Source of the DNA: Lates calcarifer
Taxonomy: Eukaryota > Chordata > Actinopteri > Centropomidae
Reading direction: 5' to 3'
Assembly (NCBI RefSeq): GCF_001640805.2
Contig: NC_066856.1
Location: forward strand, 886,786 to 950,785
DNA: 64,000 nucleotides
The first letter of the stretch is position 1. Each line of letters begins with the position of its first letter. Under the pieces are notes generated by a model. It was not told the origin of the DNA. It ran no database searches and saw nothing but the letters and a program-made list of their open reading frames with translations. Shown in pieces: positions 1-12,858 of the stretch. The translations under genes and the position numbers were made by a program.

Positions 1-718
1 TGCTTTCCAACATTTGTGAATAAATATTGAATCATCCTTCAAGGCTGGTATATTACACGCATGTCGTAAGGAGACTATTTCAGTCCTCCCTCCCATCTGA
101 CACTGATCTGGGGCATTTTATCAGGGGCGCAGAGAGAATGGAGACATTAATGGCTGCTGTAATTGCATGGTGAGGCTAAAATAGAAAGATGAGTGAAAAA
201 AAGATAAAATCTGAAAAAAAAAAAAAAAAAATGGTAAAGTGCTGCTGTAAAAGATACCCGAGAATCTGAATACATCTCAGCACAAAATGTTTGACAAATT
301 GCAGCCAGGATCCGAGCCAATGTTTTGGGAAAAAAATACAGTACGGCTTCTGTGCAGACTTAACTCTTTTCCTTTCCAAGGAGCCAAGATGACACAATTC
401 TTATGTCACCTATTTTCAAGAAGAGTTTTTGGCCTGTATTAGTTGGGTTGTTGCATTCACTTCTTTGATGAAAAGTCTTGTGTAGGTCAAAATGTTCACA
501 GTTTTGTACACTGTTGAGATGTACTACATTTTAACAATAAGCAACAATGAAGACCAACAAAGTAAAGGTGTGAGTAACTGTAAAAAATGTATTGTGCTAA
601 TGCTTGTGTCAGGACCTGCACTTGGCTGCAATAATCTGTTTATTTCTATCTTTCAACAACTATATAAGCGAGCATAAAGTTTAGTAAAGACCCAGAGGAC
701 AAATTTCACTGACCTGTG
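1..718. other. non-coding stretch
   Basis: No coding signal is visible. There is an A18 run at 214-231, and short open frames here have no recognisable domain or codon pattern. Confidence 0.6.
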
Positions 719-880
719 GAGACCCCCTGACTTTGCCTTTTGTGCCACAATAAGGCTGAGATTTTTCTTTTGTCGAGAAATGTCTCAACATCTACTGGAT
801 GGATTTGTTCAAAATTTGGCACAGACATTCATGGTCCCCTGAGGATTTAAAAGACAACAGTTGTGCCTTAGTGCAGAGCA
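719..880 (-). repeat. dispersed teleost repeat, fragment
   Basis: The text around 775-850 (aaatgtctcaaca, ctactggatggatt, aaaatttggcacagacattc, atggtcccctgaggat) matches a phrase I recognise as widely repeated in fish genomes. The same family, in the opposite orientation, appears at 40321-40425 and 44645-44845, where 'gacatgaatgtc' and 'aatccatccagtagtt' are the complementary text. The family name is not known to me, and no coding capacity is visible. Confidence 0.5.
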
Positions 881-1124
881 GCTAGCATGGCCGTGTTCTT
901 GTTGTCATTTGTGCAGTGAATTGAGTAGGCGGATCAAAACATATTGTCACTCATTGTACACAATTCCATGTTTTTTCTTAAGATTTCAGATTTTTGACAC
1001 CATCCAAAAAGTTGCACCCTGAGGATGTTTTGAAACTTAGTTATGAACTATGTTGAGTTTCTACAGTGAGCTAAGAGGTAACTGCTAATGGGATACTACA
1101 TGTAGCTGTATAATCAATATGACA

Positions 1125-1338
1125 TACGAGGGGGCTTCATAAAGTTCCTGGAAAAAGTACATAGCTAAAAATCATATGCAGGGGTTTTGATCTCAATGCA
1201 CCTGTACGTTCTCGTACTAACGTGTCATAACATGTTCTAACATGAACCCTTAAATGCATGTTGCAACGCAAAAATAAATAACTTAAACCGTTTTTTCCAA
1301 CTGTCCTTTTTCCACAAACTCTTTGAAGCACCCTCATA
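1125..1338. mobile_element. mariner-like MITE with terminal inverted repeats
   Basis: The left end reads TA-cgagggggcttcataaag and the right end, reverse complemented, reads TA-tgagggtgcttcaaagag. The inverted ends run for about 33 bases with few mismatches and finish in 'ggaaaaag'. A TA dinucleotide flanks each end, as expected for Tc1/mariner target duplication. At about 214 bp it is too short to encode a transposase, so it is non-autonomous. The inverted ends are seen directly; the mariner label is inferred from the TA and the end sequence. Confidence 0.7.
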
Positions 1339-1733
1339 TAACAAAAGCATCTAAAGCTTCTAAAGCCATGAGAGCTGTTATGTTTCCATCAGCTTTCTTA
1401 TTAATTTAACACGTTGAACAAATATGACAATAAGCATCATATCGTATCATATAAGGCAAATTAAGCTGATCTGTTCCTTATTAACCCACTTAAACAAGCA
1501 TGCTCTTGACTTTTATGTATTTTGTTCATGTCAAAGAGAGACAGCTTCAAAGCCACATCCCATCCAATGAGCACTGTTGTGACCCTGGTCATTTTCTACT
1601 AATTATCTTTCAGATGTCTCTAATGTGCTACAGTGACACCGTAAGATAACACACAGAAACTAACATTTGTACACACAGCAATTATCTGTATCTTACGGGC
1701 TACCTCTGACTGTGATGTATGCAGATTATTACT

Positions 1734-1756
1734 ACACACACACACACACACACACA
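1734..1756. repeat. (AC)n microsatellite
   Basis: An uninterrupted AC run followed by a short TATATA tract. Confidence 0.95.
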
Positions 1757-4382
1757 TATATAGTAGTAGTAAAAGAGAATTATACACTCATGGAACAAAT
1801 AAATAACAACACTGTTAAGGTCATTTCAGCCTTGTCAGGTGGATCTCTTGAAACGCTCACCGGTTGCAATTAAGTTACTCCATGAAAGGCAGAGTGCTAC
1901 AACATTAGAGTGATATTTTACAAGAACATGATTAGCAATTCAAAGCCTGTAAATGGAGTGGATCAGGAGAAGCAAAGCCCAGTCCTTGCGTCAAGGCTGC
2001 ACTAATCCCACCTGCTGATTGGCCCTGTGATGGTAATGTTTTGATTGGTCCTCAGAGAGCCATGGTCTTCCATTAATGAAAGGACTCAAAGGACGACTGA
2101 CTACGTTACAACTTAAATAACGTGTAATGTCTCTTTGTTGATGTGAGAGTGTTTTGATTTTTCACAGTGAATTTCTCTAATAATCACATGGTGACAGTAA
2201 GGACACAGAGGTTTGGTGAGAAAAGAATTCATGAGAGGTAACTGAATGTATTTTATGTCAAAGCAATGACAGGTGTGTTAACTACACTGACTGTGTAGTT
2301 ATGGAGAAATGCATATTAAAACCTGCAATATGTGTATTATATGTGAAAACTGGAGACTGTTCAGTGTGTGAGAAGAACTCATGTCAGAGTTAGTGCAGTG
2401 CAGGCGGCAACAAGCCTAATAACGGTGTATTGTTAAATCAGCACAACAGCTGAAAGCAAATCAAAAGTATCTGGTTTTATAGTGAATTCATACATTCGGG
2501 AAAACATCAGCTTGTCATGATTAACGTGCAACAAAGCTTACAAATGCAGCACACTCGTGCACAGACCTCATCAGGTGCAGAGCATGATGCTGAGGCCCCT
2601 TTTAACAATTCTCCTTGAATTAGATTTCACTCTTGACTTAATCTCTTTATTCGTGTGGAGAGGCTTTTTTGGTGAGGAGGTTGTGCATGATGTGGCTTAA
2701 TCCTTCTGCCTGCATGGGCACAGGCAGGCCTTTGATCAGCTCCTGTTTGATGAGAGATATCGACAGACCTCATCTGACACAGCGGACAACCCGCCGCCGA
2801 GTCCCACCCTCCCGCACTTGTTGAGGCTGATGAGATTAAAAGAGCAGAAGATGGAAGCGTCAAATGTCGGGAAACACGGAGGAGAAAAAAAATTGCAGGT
2901 GCAGCAGCAACTGGCTGGACCTTGACTTGATTTATGAGTACACTCCATTTCTTTTTATTTCCCTCTCCCCTCTCTCTCTGGGTGTCGTTGCCCCCCCCTC
3001 ATTGTGCATACACATGAGTAACACAAACACGCAAGTATGAGCACACATGTGCACACAGAGACACACAGACTCTACATCCTGCCACTCTCTGCAGAAGGTT
3101 AATAATGACTTTCTGAGGGGTCAAAGCGAACCCTGACACAAAATAAGAGCTTGGCTTGTGCATGAAGGCTGTTTCCCAGTGGTTCATTGTCCCCTCCGTG
3201 GCTGCGTGACATTTAGAAACACTAATAATGTGCTAATGATGCAGTATTTTCATAGAGCTGCCCCTTGCCACCAGTGGTAGGTACTGCAGCTTTCTCCTGT
3301 TCGCCCTCTGTAAAGAGTCAAACACTTAATTAATGTCCGATTTAACCCGAGACAAAAGGTGGCAGAGGATGTGCTCGTGTGATTTGACATACAGCCTGTT
3401 TTTCTTGTCACTAAAATGCCAGCAGGGTGTCGGCAGTAAAAGGTAGTGACATGCATTTTTTAAAATCAAGATCCAGTTTCAGTTTGTGCATGTGACTTTA
3501 AAAGGTTCTGTGCTTAGATTCTCAAATAAAAATAGACCAACAATTTCACTTTTGTAATTTGTATTTGTTCATAGCTGGAGGGATTAGAAATCACACAAGC
3601 TCCTGGTGTTTTTTTTTTTTTTTTTTTTGTCATGTTATGCAGAAATGTAAATTTAGCGTCTACATTTGTCCTTCAGTTTCCCAAAAGAAGCTTGTCAGCA
3701 GCTTTTTCCTCCTGCACTAAAACACAAGGCACACAATGAGGAGTGTGCTATCTCTCAACAGGGACTTCAACATTATCACCAACCAAGAACAGTGTATTCT
3801 TATTTGACTGGTTTGAATTAACATTCTAACATTTTATTCTGGGGGGAAATGAACAGCCTTTATTACATTCAGCTTATCAGACAGAAAGTTATTGTTGTGT
3901 ATCTGGTCATGTTAACAGGCATTATTTTTTGCTTGGTTGTTTCTAACAACCCTGAATTGCATACAGTATGCAACTAAACCAAACTGCAGCACTTCATATG
4001 AAAGAGACACAAACTCAGGATGCCAGGGTCCGAGGCTAAGGCTAGTACATGCCACTCCAAATTTCCAACCTCCACAGCTGATTAGTCAGGTGTGTGACAA
4101 GCAACTGAAAATTAATCAGTAGCTATTCTGATAATTGAGGAATAGTTTCGATCAATTCAAGCAATCAAGCAAAAAAGCTGGAAGTTGTCTGGTTTCAGGT
4201 TCTTGAAATGTTAGGAATCGCTGCTTTTTCTGTCCTGTTTGATAGTAAAGATACAGATCTTTACATTTTGAACCAAATAATTGGTAGTTCACAAACATGT
4301 GTGAACAGTATGACAGACAAGACAGGTCTGTGACAAAAAAGCTAAAAATAGCGTAGCAAATATTAACTATGTGTCTGAATGA

Positions 4383-4414
<32 letters not shown>

Positions 4415-7400
4415 TTTCTGCAGTGAGAGAGGCTGATGTAGTGTCAGAGCAAAACGCCCTCTGCTGAGAAAATAACCCTGCCTCAACCTCTCCCCCACAC
4501 ACAGGAGTGAAAGTACATTTGAAAGCTATTTTTTCCCAATTTGCTTCTGTTTAAGCAGATTGTCAGCCACTGAATACCAAAGCCCGGCTGCCCCCTGACT
4601 TTATTCATGGAACAGTGGAGCAGGCTCGCTGAGTGGAAGAATCAGAAATTACTGAAGGACGATTCTAAACAAAGAGCACTTGAGCCACGATCTGTGAGGG
4701 CTGAAGGCCTGGGCTGTTTTTTTTTTTTTTTCCTCCGTTCTCTTTTTCTCTTTAAGCCAGGAGTTATATCATGGGTGCAATTTAACATCTGAGAGGAGGG
4801 AGGGATCTGGATTTTCATAATCTTATGATAAGGAAGGGGATTAAGAATAAAGAAGGGATTAATTCGCTTGATCTGCCAATATGGTGGACCAACAATTTTC
4901 CCCCCAGGAAGTGATATGTTCTCCTCCTTGTACAAACCTAAGTATAACCCAATTACTATTCTCTGAAGAAACTTAATTTGGCCACATCATGTTATGATGG
5001 CTGGCCCCGACCTCGTAATATTCCAGTCACAAAATCTGTCACCTGTTGAAAAGGCCCAAGCACACAACATGCACCCGTTTACAGAATATATAGATAACTG
5101 TGTATGTACAGCACAGATCACTTGTTAATTGTCTGGTTGAACTAAATGACACGTGTGTGATACAGTAATTACCAGGACGTGATTATGGAAAGTGGGGTCA
5201 CACTAATTGGGCACTGAAGTGAGGCAGTGAAAGTCCAACCAAGTGGCCAATCAGAGCAGACGGTGAAATGACTGGTGTTCATTCACTGCTCTAAGGCAGA
5301 TGGAAATGACATAACAATGGCTTTGAAGTGCAGATTAAAACAAAAATCAAAGATGATCATTTCAAAAAATGTCTAGACTGTCAAAAATGGACACTAATTA
5401 AAATCCACTTTTCAAACCAATACAGGGTTTAATCAATGCTCATGTGTAGTGTTTTATCCTCACTGCTTGTAAATCATTATAACATCACTGTTGTCATTTT
5501 TCAGCTGTTTGGGGAGAGAGGGTTAGAGGTTAGGTCAGGCAAACAAAAGGTTTCTACAAAACACCCCAAACATACAGTACGCCTCCAAATATAGATTTTT
5601 GACAGAACATTTTGACTTGTCTCGTCACGCATATAAGTGAAATAGACATTATTAATGACACCAGCTGAAATGGTTTCAAAACTCTGAATCATTTTCATGG
5701 TTGGAAAAACAGGCCAGTTAGACTATGTTGTAGGTGGGAAGAAGAGAGGGGGATAAAATGTCCCTGTGCCAGCAAAACAACAACACACAGACAGACTACC
5801 ATGAAAATGGAGATACGTATGGATGAGATCCACACAGCCACACAGGTTATTGTAAGCGAACTGGGACACAGTATTTTTATGTTTTATCAGTCTTATTACT
5901 ACACTTGTGTTTGGTGAGTCTGAATGTCCTCTGACTATGGAATCACCACACATTGAATAATGTTGAGTCGTTATTTGAAGTATTTGAACACACTACCATC
6001 AGTGGTGGCACACGAAATGTTTCCTCTGCACCAGTTTCAACAGTTGTACACAGCAGGGAGGGACTGTTGTTATATAAAGCAGCAGCCTCCAAAGTCATCA
6101 GGCCACGTGACAGGGATGCATTTTACCTCATGTTTTCATTTGCTTATTATAATATACAAACATACATTTACTTTGACAGTGATTTGTTGAAAATATTAAG
6201 TGGCAACATGTAAAAGTATTTTTTCCATCATCATTATCATCACATCACGTCTCTGGAAACAAATGGTGTGAAAAACATTAATCAAGCACACAAAGCCACA
6301 AAGCAGAGCTTCCTACAGTATGTATAAGGCATTCTGTACAGAGAGCGACAATCATCTTAAAGCCTGGTGCTTTATGAGGTTTATAATGAGCACTGATCTC
6401 TATCTGCAGTGGGGAGGGAAGATGGAGGTGATTAGAAGTTGATGCTCCCTCAGGCTTGAGATTATGGTAAATACACCAGTCATCTCTGGGGATCATTAAA
6501 AACAGCTTCCTCATCCCCTCCAAGTGACTGCTTATGTTACTGGACCCTCAGAGGTAAAATCAGAGCCAGCCACCGCTGCGGTCCTATATCACAGGATGGA
6601 TTTCCATTAGGCCTGTGCACTTCTCCTGTGTTAAGTATGATGTTTAGAGAAGAGTTAAATATTCAGTGAGAGTGCAGACAGTTTTTCAGATTTTGACCAC
6701 ACAGGTGAAACTCATGTCTCATCCCACATTAAATCTGAAGGGTGTATATGTATGTTTGCATGCATTTTATACCGAAACACATAAGTGCATCTGTGCGGTG
6801 TCAGTGTTTGCCTCAGTTTGATCAGATGAGAGAAGCAGAAACAGAAAAGTAAACTTGATAAATTGATAAATTGTAATAACTACACTCGTCCTATCAGTCC
6901 ATCAACAGCTAATTATGGCTCTTTGACAATTGATCCATTAAAATCATTCCTGCAGGCAAATGTTTACTCAGCCAGTCTGCTGGCAGCTGAGACCTTAAGC
7001 CACACTATTCAAAACCAACATGTTAAAGCCCTCTGAGATATGCAGGGTCAATAAGCGGACTCCCATACTCGCTGTGATGGCAGCGAAGCCACGTCACCCA
7101 GCACCTGGGGTTTGCCCTCTGGGAGGTCCAGGCTGAGGCTGTGACAGCCTTCAAGCTTTCACACACTTCTCACCTTCAGCAGAGAAACTGTTGGAAAGGC
7201 TCTGACATGAGATGAAAAAAAAAAAAAAGTGGGTTTAGAAAAGTACTCTCAGGAAGCGGTTTGAGGAGGAGGACAACATGCACGAGGTTAACCACGAGGA
7301 CACCTGAACATTAAGGCATAAGCATAATATTTTCACTATATACAAAATGAAACCTGATCAAATATCTGACAGACCAGTGACTGTTAAGCCACGCCTGTTA

Positions 7401-9268
7401 AGCTTTCCAGTCCAGCACAACACACAGTGCAAATTTATCTCTGGAGATTTTTAGTAATGAAACAAAGCCTCTTTTGATTTCAGACACAAGTCCACAGAGC
7501 CTGGAGGTAACCACTGATTTTGCCTGCTGGCAGGTTATATCAACTGTACTTAGCTAGCTCATTAAGCTAACAGTTACTCAAGGAGTTGGTTGAAGAGGCT
7601 GTCTCACAGCATACATGTTAGTCATGATTAAGTCAGTCAGAGGGGCCAGTATACTTGATCAGAACTGCTTACCAAAAGGTGCAATAGTTTCAGAACCACC
7701 ACCCCACCACCACCACCCCTCCCAACACCTTTCTGACGTCACATTAGGGGAGCTGTGTGGGAGCTATGTGGAGGTGAGAGTGGAGCCAAGGACTGAACCT
7801 TTCTGTCTGCTCTGTTTTCATTATTCCACAAATATTTCAACACTATGAAAATCTTCCAGGAGAGACTGCCTGAAAATAAGCACCATTACCTGTGTTTTTG
7901 AAACAACATCACGTCTCTCCCCTCTCTATGATGACTGCCATTTCACTCCAACTGGGAAGACATTCGGAAGAACTATAAAAAAAATTCTGTCATAGAGAAC
8001 GAGTCTAAGAAACCAGTTCTTACCTGTTTACTCCGGCCCTTCCACAGTCTTTCAATGCTAAATGCACTGTGGCTCCTTTGCACCACTTCAGCATGCCAAA
8101 GATTGGTATGTCTGCCATGCCTGGTGTTTAGGGGAGAGGTTTCACAGACAATCAATTAGAAGATTTCCTCAAAACGAAGCATATACAGTGAGACAGACAG
8201 AAGTCAACCATATTTTGGTCCACTGTATATCTACAAAGGTTTTTCTGTGTGACTTCAAGTAAATGTATTTATCTATTTCTATTTATTGCCAAATTATCAG
8301 CTGGTTGTTGGAGTCAACAGGGTTTCACACAAAGCAGCCTGTGTATGTCTGAGTTGTTTGGTTAAGAGGTTCTTTTTCTTTTTTTCTTTTTTTTTTTTTT
8401 CAGTCTGTTTTGTCTTGATACACAAAAAGAAAAATATATTTGGACCATATGGGAAGATTATAGGCAGAAGTGGGTGAAAACAGGACACACATGCAGCCAA
8501 TCAGAAAGCTTCACTTATACACTAGCCCGAACACTTGTGTATGTATGCAGTGCTCTCAAAGACAAGAGATCTATCTATCTTTTAACAGATGTGATGAATA
8601 TGAGTGCATGACCCTCGCACCTTCCTTGATGCATCACTGCAGTGTTCTTGTCATCTTTGTTTTTCGCTTATTATTCTCAGGGAGAATCCACAGATTTGCC
8701 TCAGGTGCATTTTTCATTCTCCGTTTCATTATTTGCTCAGATTAATACGAGCAGTGGTATCAGCGGCGGCGTGGTCGGCTAAGCTGTGTCTAATAGGCTA
8801 GAGTCTAGACATACCCATACCAATTATCCACTGTAAATAGAATCCACGCTTTGGCTCAAGGCTTTGTTTATTCAATTCTATTCACTTCATTTCCGCATGA
8901 TTATAATTAAAGAAAATAAACACCTGCTTAGAAGGTGAAGACTCAGGAATGTTAGGTACACTGCATCATCATGTGTCACTCCACCAACATGTAGGTGTGC
9001 ACTCATCTCAACTGTGAAAAACACAATTATAACATTTATAGAACCATTACAGGGAAGAAATCAAAGGTTTGATTACAGCGTAGAGTTTCTGTTCATTGCT
9101 TCGTACTCCTCCTGTCATGTTCACATTTTGTAAATACATGTTTAGACAGTACAGCTCCATCAGTTACATTCAGTAATGAATGTGTTCTTATTTAAGCAGC
9201 CATTCTGACAGGTTGTGCCAGGTTTAGCAGATAGCAAATAGCTTCCTTTGATCAGAAGCTTTTAACTG
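1757..9268. other. non-coding stretch with microsatellites
   Basis: No gene is supported across this span. It contains a T20 run (3609-3628), an AC tract (4383-4411), T-rich tracts near 4718-4730 and 8370-8400, and many short open frames with stop-limited, low-complexity translations. Bases 8745-8900 are unusually free of simple sequence, but I cannot assign a function. Confidence 0.5.
4383..4411. repeat. (AC)n microsatellite
   Basis: An uninterrupted AC run of about 14 units. It explains the Val-Cys repeat in the minus-strand open frame across it. Confidence 0.95.
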
Positions 9269-9275
9269 AATATAC

Positions 9276-9308
<33 letters not shown>

Positions 9309-9318
9309 ATATATATAT
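9269..9318. repeat. (TA)n microsatellite
   Basis: A run of about 50 bases of TA, interrupted once near 9298 (ttat). It abuts the hairpin at 9319-9366. Confidence 0.9.
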
Positions 9319-9366
9319 AGCTCCACAGTTAGCTCTATATATATAGAGAAAGCTAACTGTGGAGCT
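9319..9366. repeat. perfect inverted repeat (hairpin) beside TA tract
   Basis: Arms agctccacagttagct (9319-9334) and agctaactgtggagct (9351-9366) are exact reverse complements. Between and overlapping them, ctctatatatatagag (9333-9348) is itself a palindrome. The whole could extrude as a cruciform. It may also be the paired ends of a small foldback element invaded by the TA tract. Confidence 0.85.
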
Positions 9367-9369
9367 AAC

Positions 9370-11428
9370 TTTGTGATCAGTGTGAGCCTCCTGCATCTAT
9401 TCAAATAAACTTGATCTGATCAAGTAAACACTGAATGTAGCCAACTAGAATTGCCATTATGCTACATATGAGGATCTTCATCTGGCACTTGCAGTTTGTT
9501 TGAGGTGTGTGAGGCCGACTTTCGCCTCTGAGAAATCAAATGCAATGGTTGATTATCCTGTGGACTGGTATCACAACAAGTCATTCAGAGTTTACGTTAG
9601 GCGGGATATGCATTACTGATCAAGAACAATGTACCCAGCAATCGCTACCAGCACAGGAGCTGCTTGAATCGGTAAGTTAGTTTGTGTTATTGTGTGACTT
9701 TCATTGGTGGAGGAAGTATTCAGATCATTTACATAAGTAAAAAGTATCAGACTGTAACTTAACAAACTAACAGATCGAGGCACCAGTGTTCCAGCAGCTT
9801 GAGTGTTCTGCTCAGTTAAATGTTTTGGTCAAAACAGTCTGGTTGAGATAAAAAGCGATGCTTATAATAACCCATAATGTTGTCAGACCCTCAGAATAAC
9901 AATCTGAGCCTGTCTATTGTAAAGTTGATCATGATGTTTCTACTTTATTGTTGTTTGAATGTGGACTATTATGTGTCTGGTAGTTTTCTTTTAGAATTCT
10001 TGAATATTAACGGACATATTGGCCATCAAAAAAAAAAGATCCAGTGTAAACTTTGAAGTCATTTCACTTTGATGGTCAGCTGTATTTATCTGATTAAAAC
10101 TGAGGGGAGTCCACCTTTTAGTTTGACTGTAAGCGTGGCTCTTTCCCTGTCAATGTTTAACTATGACCAGGAAATTTCAATTATCATTACCAAAGAGCTT
10201 TAGTTGTCAAATCTTCACCATGACAGGTCATAAAAAAACATCAGTCATTTTATGGAATCTGTCCCATAGGTCATTTTAGAGAGTAAAAAAAGCTCCTGTG
10301 TCATTTAGGTATGAAACTTTTTAAGAGCAGTATGAATTAACCTTGACTTGATTTGAAGTCCTCTCTTTAGCTGAGAGCACTTCAATCACTAATCCTGACA
10401 AAAGCCCTGATCTGAGGACTGGATTTTTCCACTGGACTGATGTCAGTGTTTTATCATCTTCATCTGGTCAGACTGAACTCCCAAAAATGTCAAATAAGAG
10501 TCAGTACACTGCTGTGCAGAAATCATGAATGAGTCACATACTTTCAGAGACCTAGGCTCAGTTCCAGCTGTGAGTCAGAGACACACCCTCACCTCGTCAG
10601 CTTGTCCTGCTGCCCACTGACGAACCACGACATCTGCTTACAGAGCAAAAAGAACAGGTCTCAGCTGGTCAGCCACCAACCTGAAGTCATCACTGAGGCC
10701 ACGGTACATTGCAAGTGACACAAAGTCAGAACCTAAAATCTCAGTATAGACAGGGCTAAATCTTTCATGAATTTATCATCTCTTATTCATAACAACTCTC
10801 TATCCACAATTTCTTTTTTTTTTTCCTTCTTCCTCCAACAGATCTGCGACTGACAACACAGGTCCTTGGTGTGTGACCTTGTGGGTGTAGTTAAAGTTAG
10901 AAAGTGCAGAGCTTATTCAAAACATCACTAGAGGAAAATGTTGTGACTGGGCTGTCCTGCAGTCAGCCATGCTCTGTTTAATAGCTGTTAGCCATGCATG
11001 AAAAATATACAGTGCAGATTAGATAAGTGACTATCACTTAAATGATTTGCTTGTGGAGTCCAGCGTGGGGGGATTGGTGGGGGCACATTACCTTTCCTAA
11101 TACCAATTCCATCATATCATGGCCTAACCATCTGTCAGTGATTGTATAACCTTTCAGATTCATTTCTTTCCAGCTGGTTCACAACACTTTCAAGGGACAC
11201 TAACTTTAATAGTTTCTGTGTCATTTTACTGCCAATTCTTTGCAACTCTCTCTGTCCCTTCAGTCATCCAGTCATCTCTCTTTATGTGAAGTTCTTGCTC
11301 TCCTCTTTTTATTCATCTCTCTCTCTCTCTCACTCAGTGTCAGGAAAATTGATTCAGTGTCTGTGTGTGATGCCTCTGAGTTCAGCCTCTACCTAAAGTC
11401 TGTAGGAGCCGAAGAGCTCCACCGTAGA
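9370..11428. other. non-coding stretch
   Basis: No coding, RNA-gene or repeat-family signal that I can name, apart from short A and T runs (10029-10038, 10816-10825). Confidence 0.5.

Positions 11429-11429
<1 letters not shown>

Positions 11430-11461
<32 letters not shown>
11430..11461. repeat. (AC)n microsatellite
   Basis: About 16 uninterrupted AC units. Confidence 0.95.
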
Positions 11462-11465
<4 letters not shown>

Positions 11466-11805
11466 CCTTTACCTAAAGCATGATTACAAACATTAAATCT
11501 GACCTCAGCAGGCTTTTTTCATGATGCAAAGAAACGCTGTAAATTGCTGCTTTTCAAACGTCTGGATGACGAGTGGCTGCATTCACAGCGTCCTCTCTCA
11601 GACTGTGTGGGCCTCACATCTTTTTATGTTCACTTAGTCACACGTCTTCTACTTTCTCTGTCAACATCCTACAGAAACCTTCAGCTCTGTGAGCGGAATA
11701 TAACTCAACATAAACATCATAAAATTATCAAACACTCCCAAAACATCAACAGAAATGATGCTTGACCCTGTCTCTGGTCAGATGAACTGTGGCCTTCACA
11801 CTGAA

Positions 11806-11998
11806 AACATTCATGCATCCATCCATTACCTATACTGCTTATCCGCTAAGGGTCACAGGGGGGCTGGAGCCTATCCCAGCTGTCATGGTACACCCTGTAC
11901 TGATCGCCAGTCCATTGCAGGGCCCGAACCCAGAACCTTCTTGCTGTGAGGCGACAGTGCTGACCACTGCAGCACCGTGCCACCCTACACTGAAAACA
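11806..11998 (-). mobile_element. GGATG-tailed teleost short element, internally deleted
   Basis: Read on the minus strand, it starts with ggtggcacggtgctgcagtg, continues through 'gcactgtcgcctcacagcaagaaggtt' style text and a box-B-like ggttcgggccc, then jumps to the 'gactggcgatcag...agctgggataggctcc' part and ends in ggatggatg. I recognise both halves as the two ends of a roughly 300-bp repeat common in fish. The middle part (the 'gtggagtttgcatg' section seen at 55665-55835) is missing here. Whether this is a tRNA-derived SINE or the 3' end of an RTE/Rex3-type LINE is uncertain. Confidence 0.65.
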
Positions 11999-11999
11999 G

Positions 12000-12780
12000 G
12001 TCAATAAAATGAATCACATCCTTTTTGTATATAGTTCAGTAGAGATTAGCAGCCTGTTTCAGCTGGTGGAAGCACAGGGCACACAGGGGCGAAGCTGAGC
12101 TTTGGTTGTGGAGTTGAAGAGAAGTTAGGCTGTGACTACAAAGGCACCAGAGAGCACCTGATTCCTCTTAATTCCCTCTTAACAGAGCCTGAGAGACAGA
12201 GGAAGACAAGGGTGGCTGAACAGAGGTCTGGGACAAGTTTTCTAAAGTTTGTCTTTAAAGGGCTAAAGTAGTGTCTTCATTAATGCCAGTCCACCTGCCT
12301 TTACTAATACCAGACACAGTGGTGAGACTGTCCCTGTCAGTAAAGCTCCTGAAAACACACACTCCAAAACAACCACCACAGTTTTGTTGTCATATTCTAG
12401 AGTTTACAGACAAAATGACTCGTCTGCTTTCACACAGTGTATTTCTAGACTATTAAAACTTTATGGCCTGTGTAAACCTCTCCTAACATCTGGTGGAGAT
12501 GATTGTGAATTCAAGAGACAAATGTGTGTTGTGAACACACACAAACTGTTGGTGCAAGCAGATTCACACAACCAAGGTACTCCTGGCTTTAATGTGTACG
12601 TGTGTTAACAAATGTATTGTTCTTTGTAGCCAGTCAAGATTTAATAGAGAGCAGAAGCCTCTCAGTCAGTCATTCATCCTTTGTTCCTGGGTCTTTAATA
12701 CTTCATATTTTGTTTTAAAAAGACAACAAAATCATTTTTACCAGCAGCAGACCAACAGTTCACTTAAGCAATATTAACCG
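12000..12780. other. non-coding stretch
   Basis: Nothing recognisable; short open frames only. Confidence 0.5.
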
Positions 12781-12781
12781 A

Positions 12782-12858
12782 GAGGGTGTGCTTTAATGTT
12801 GAGTGCCTCGGTCTGCAAGCATCACTGAAGGGCTCAAATGACGTTAAAGCACAACCTC
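12782..12858. repeat. imperfect hairpin at outer edge of inverted-repeat pair
   Basis: gagggtgtgctttaatgttg (12782 onward) pairs with the reverse complement of 12831-12858, which shares gagg-tgtgctttaa-gt. The motif gtgctttaa occurs again at 15559-15567, in the outer end of the right-hand copy. Confidence 0.7.

Noticed and set aside
11806..11998. tRNA gene on the minus strand
   Set aside because: A box-B-like ggttcgggccc is present, but no cloverleaf can be folded around it; it belongs to a dispersed repeat.
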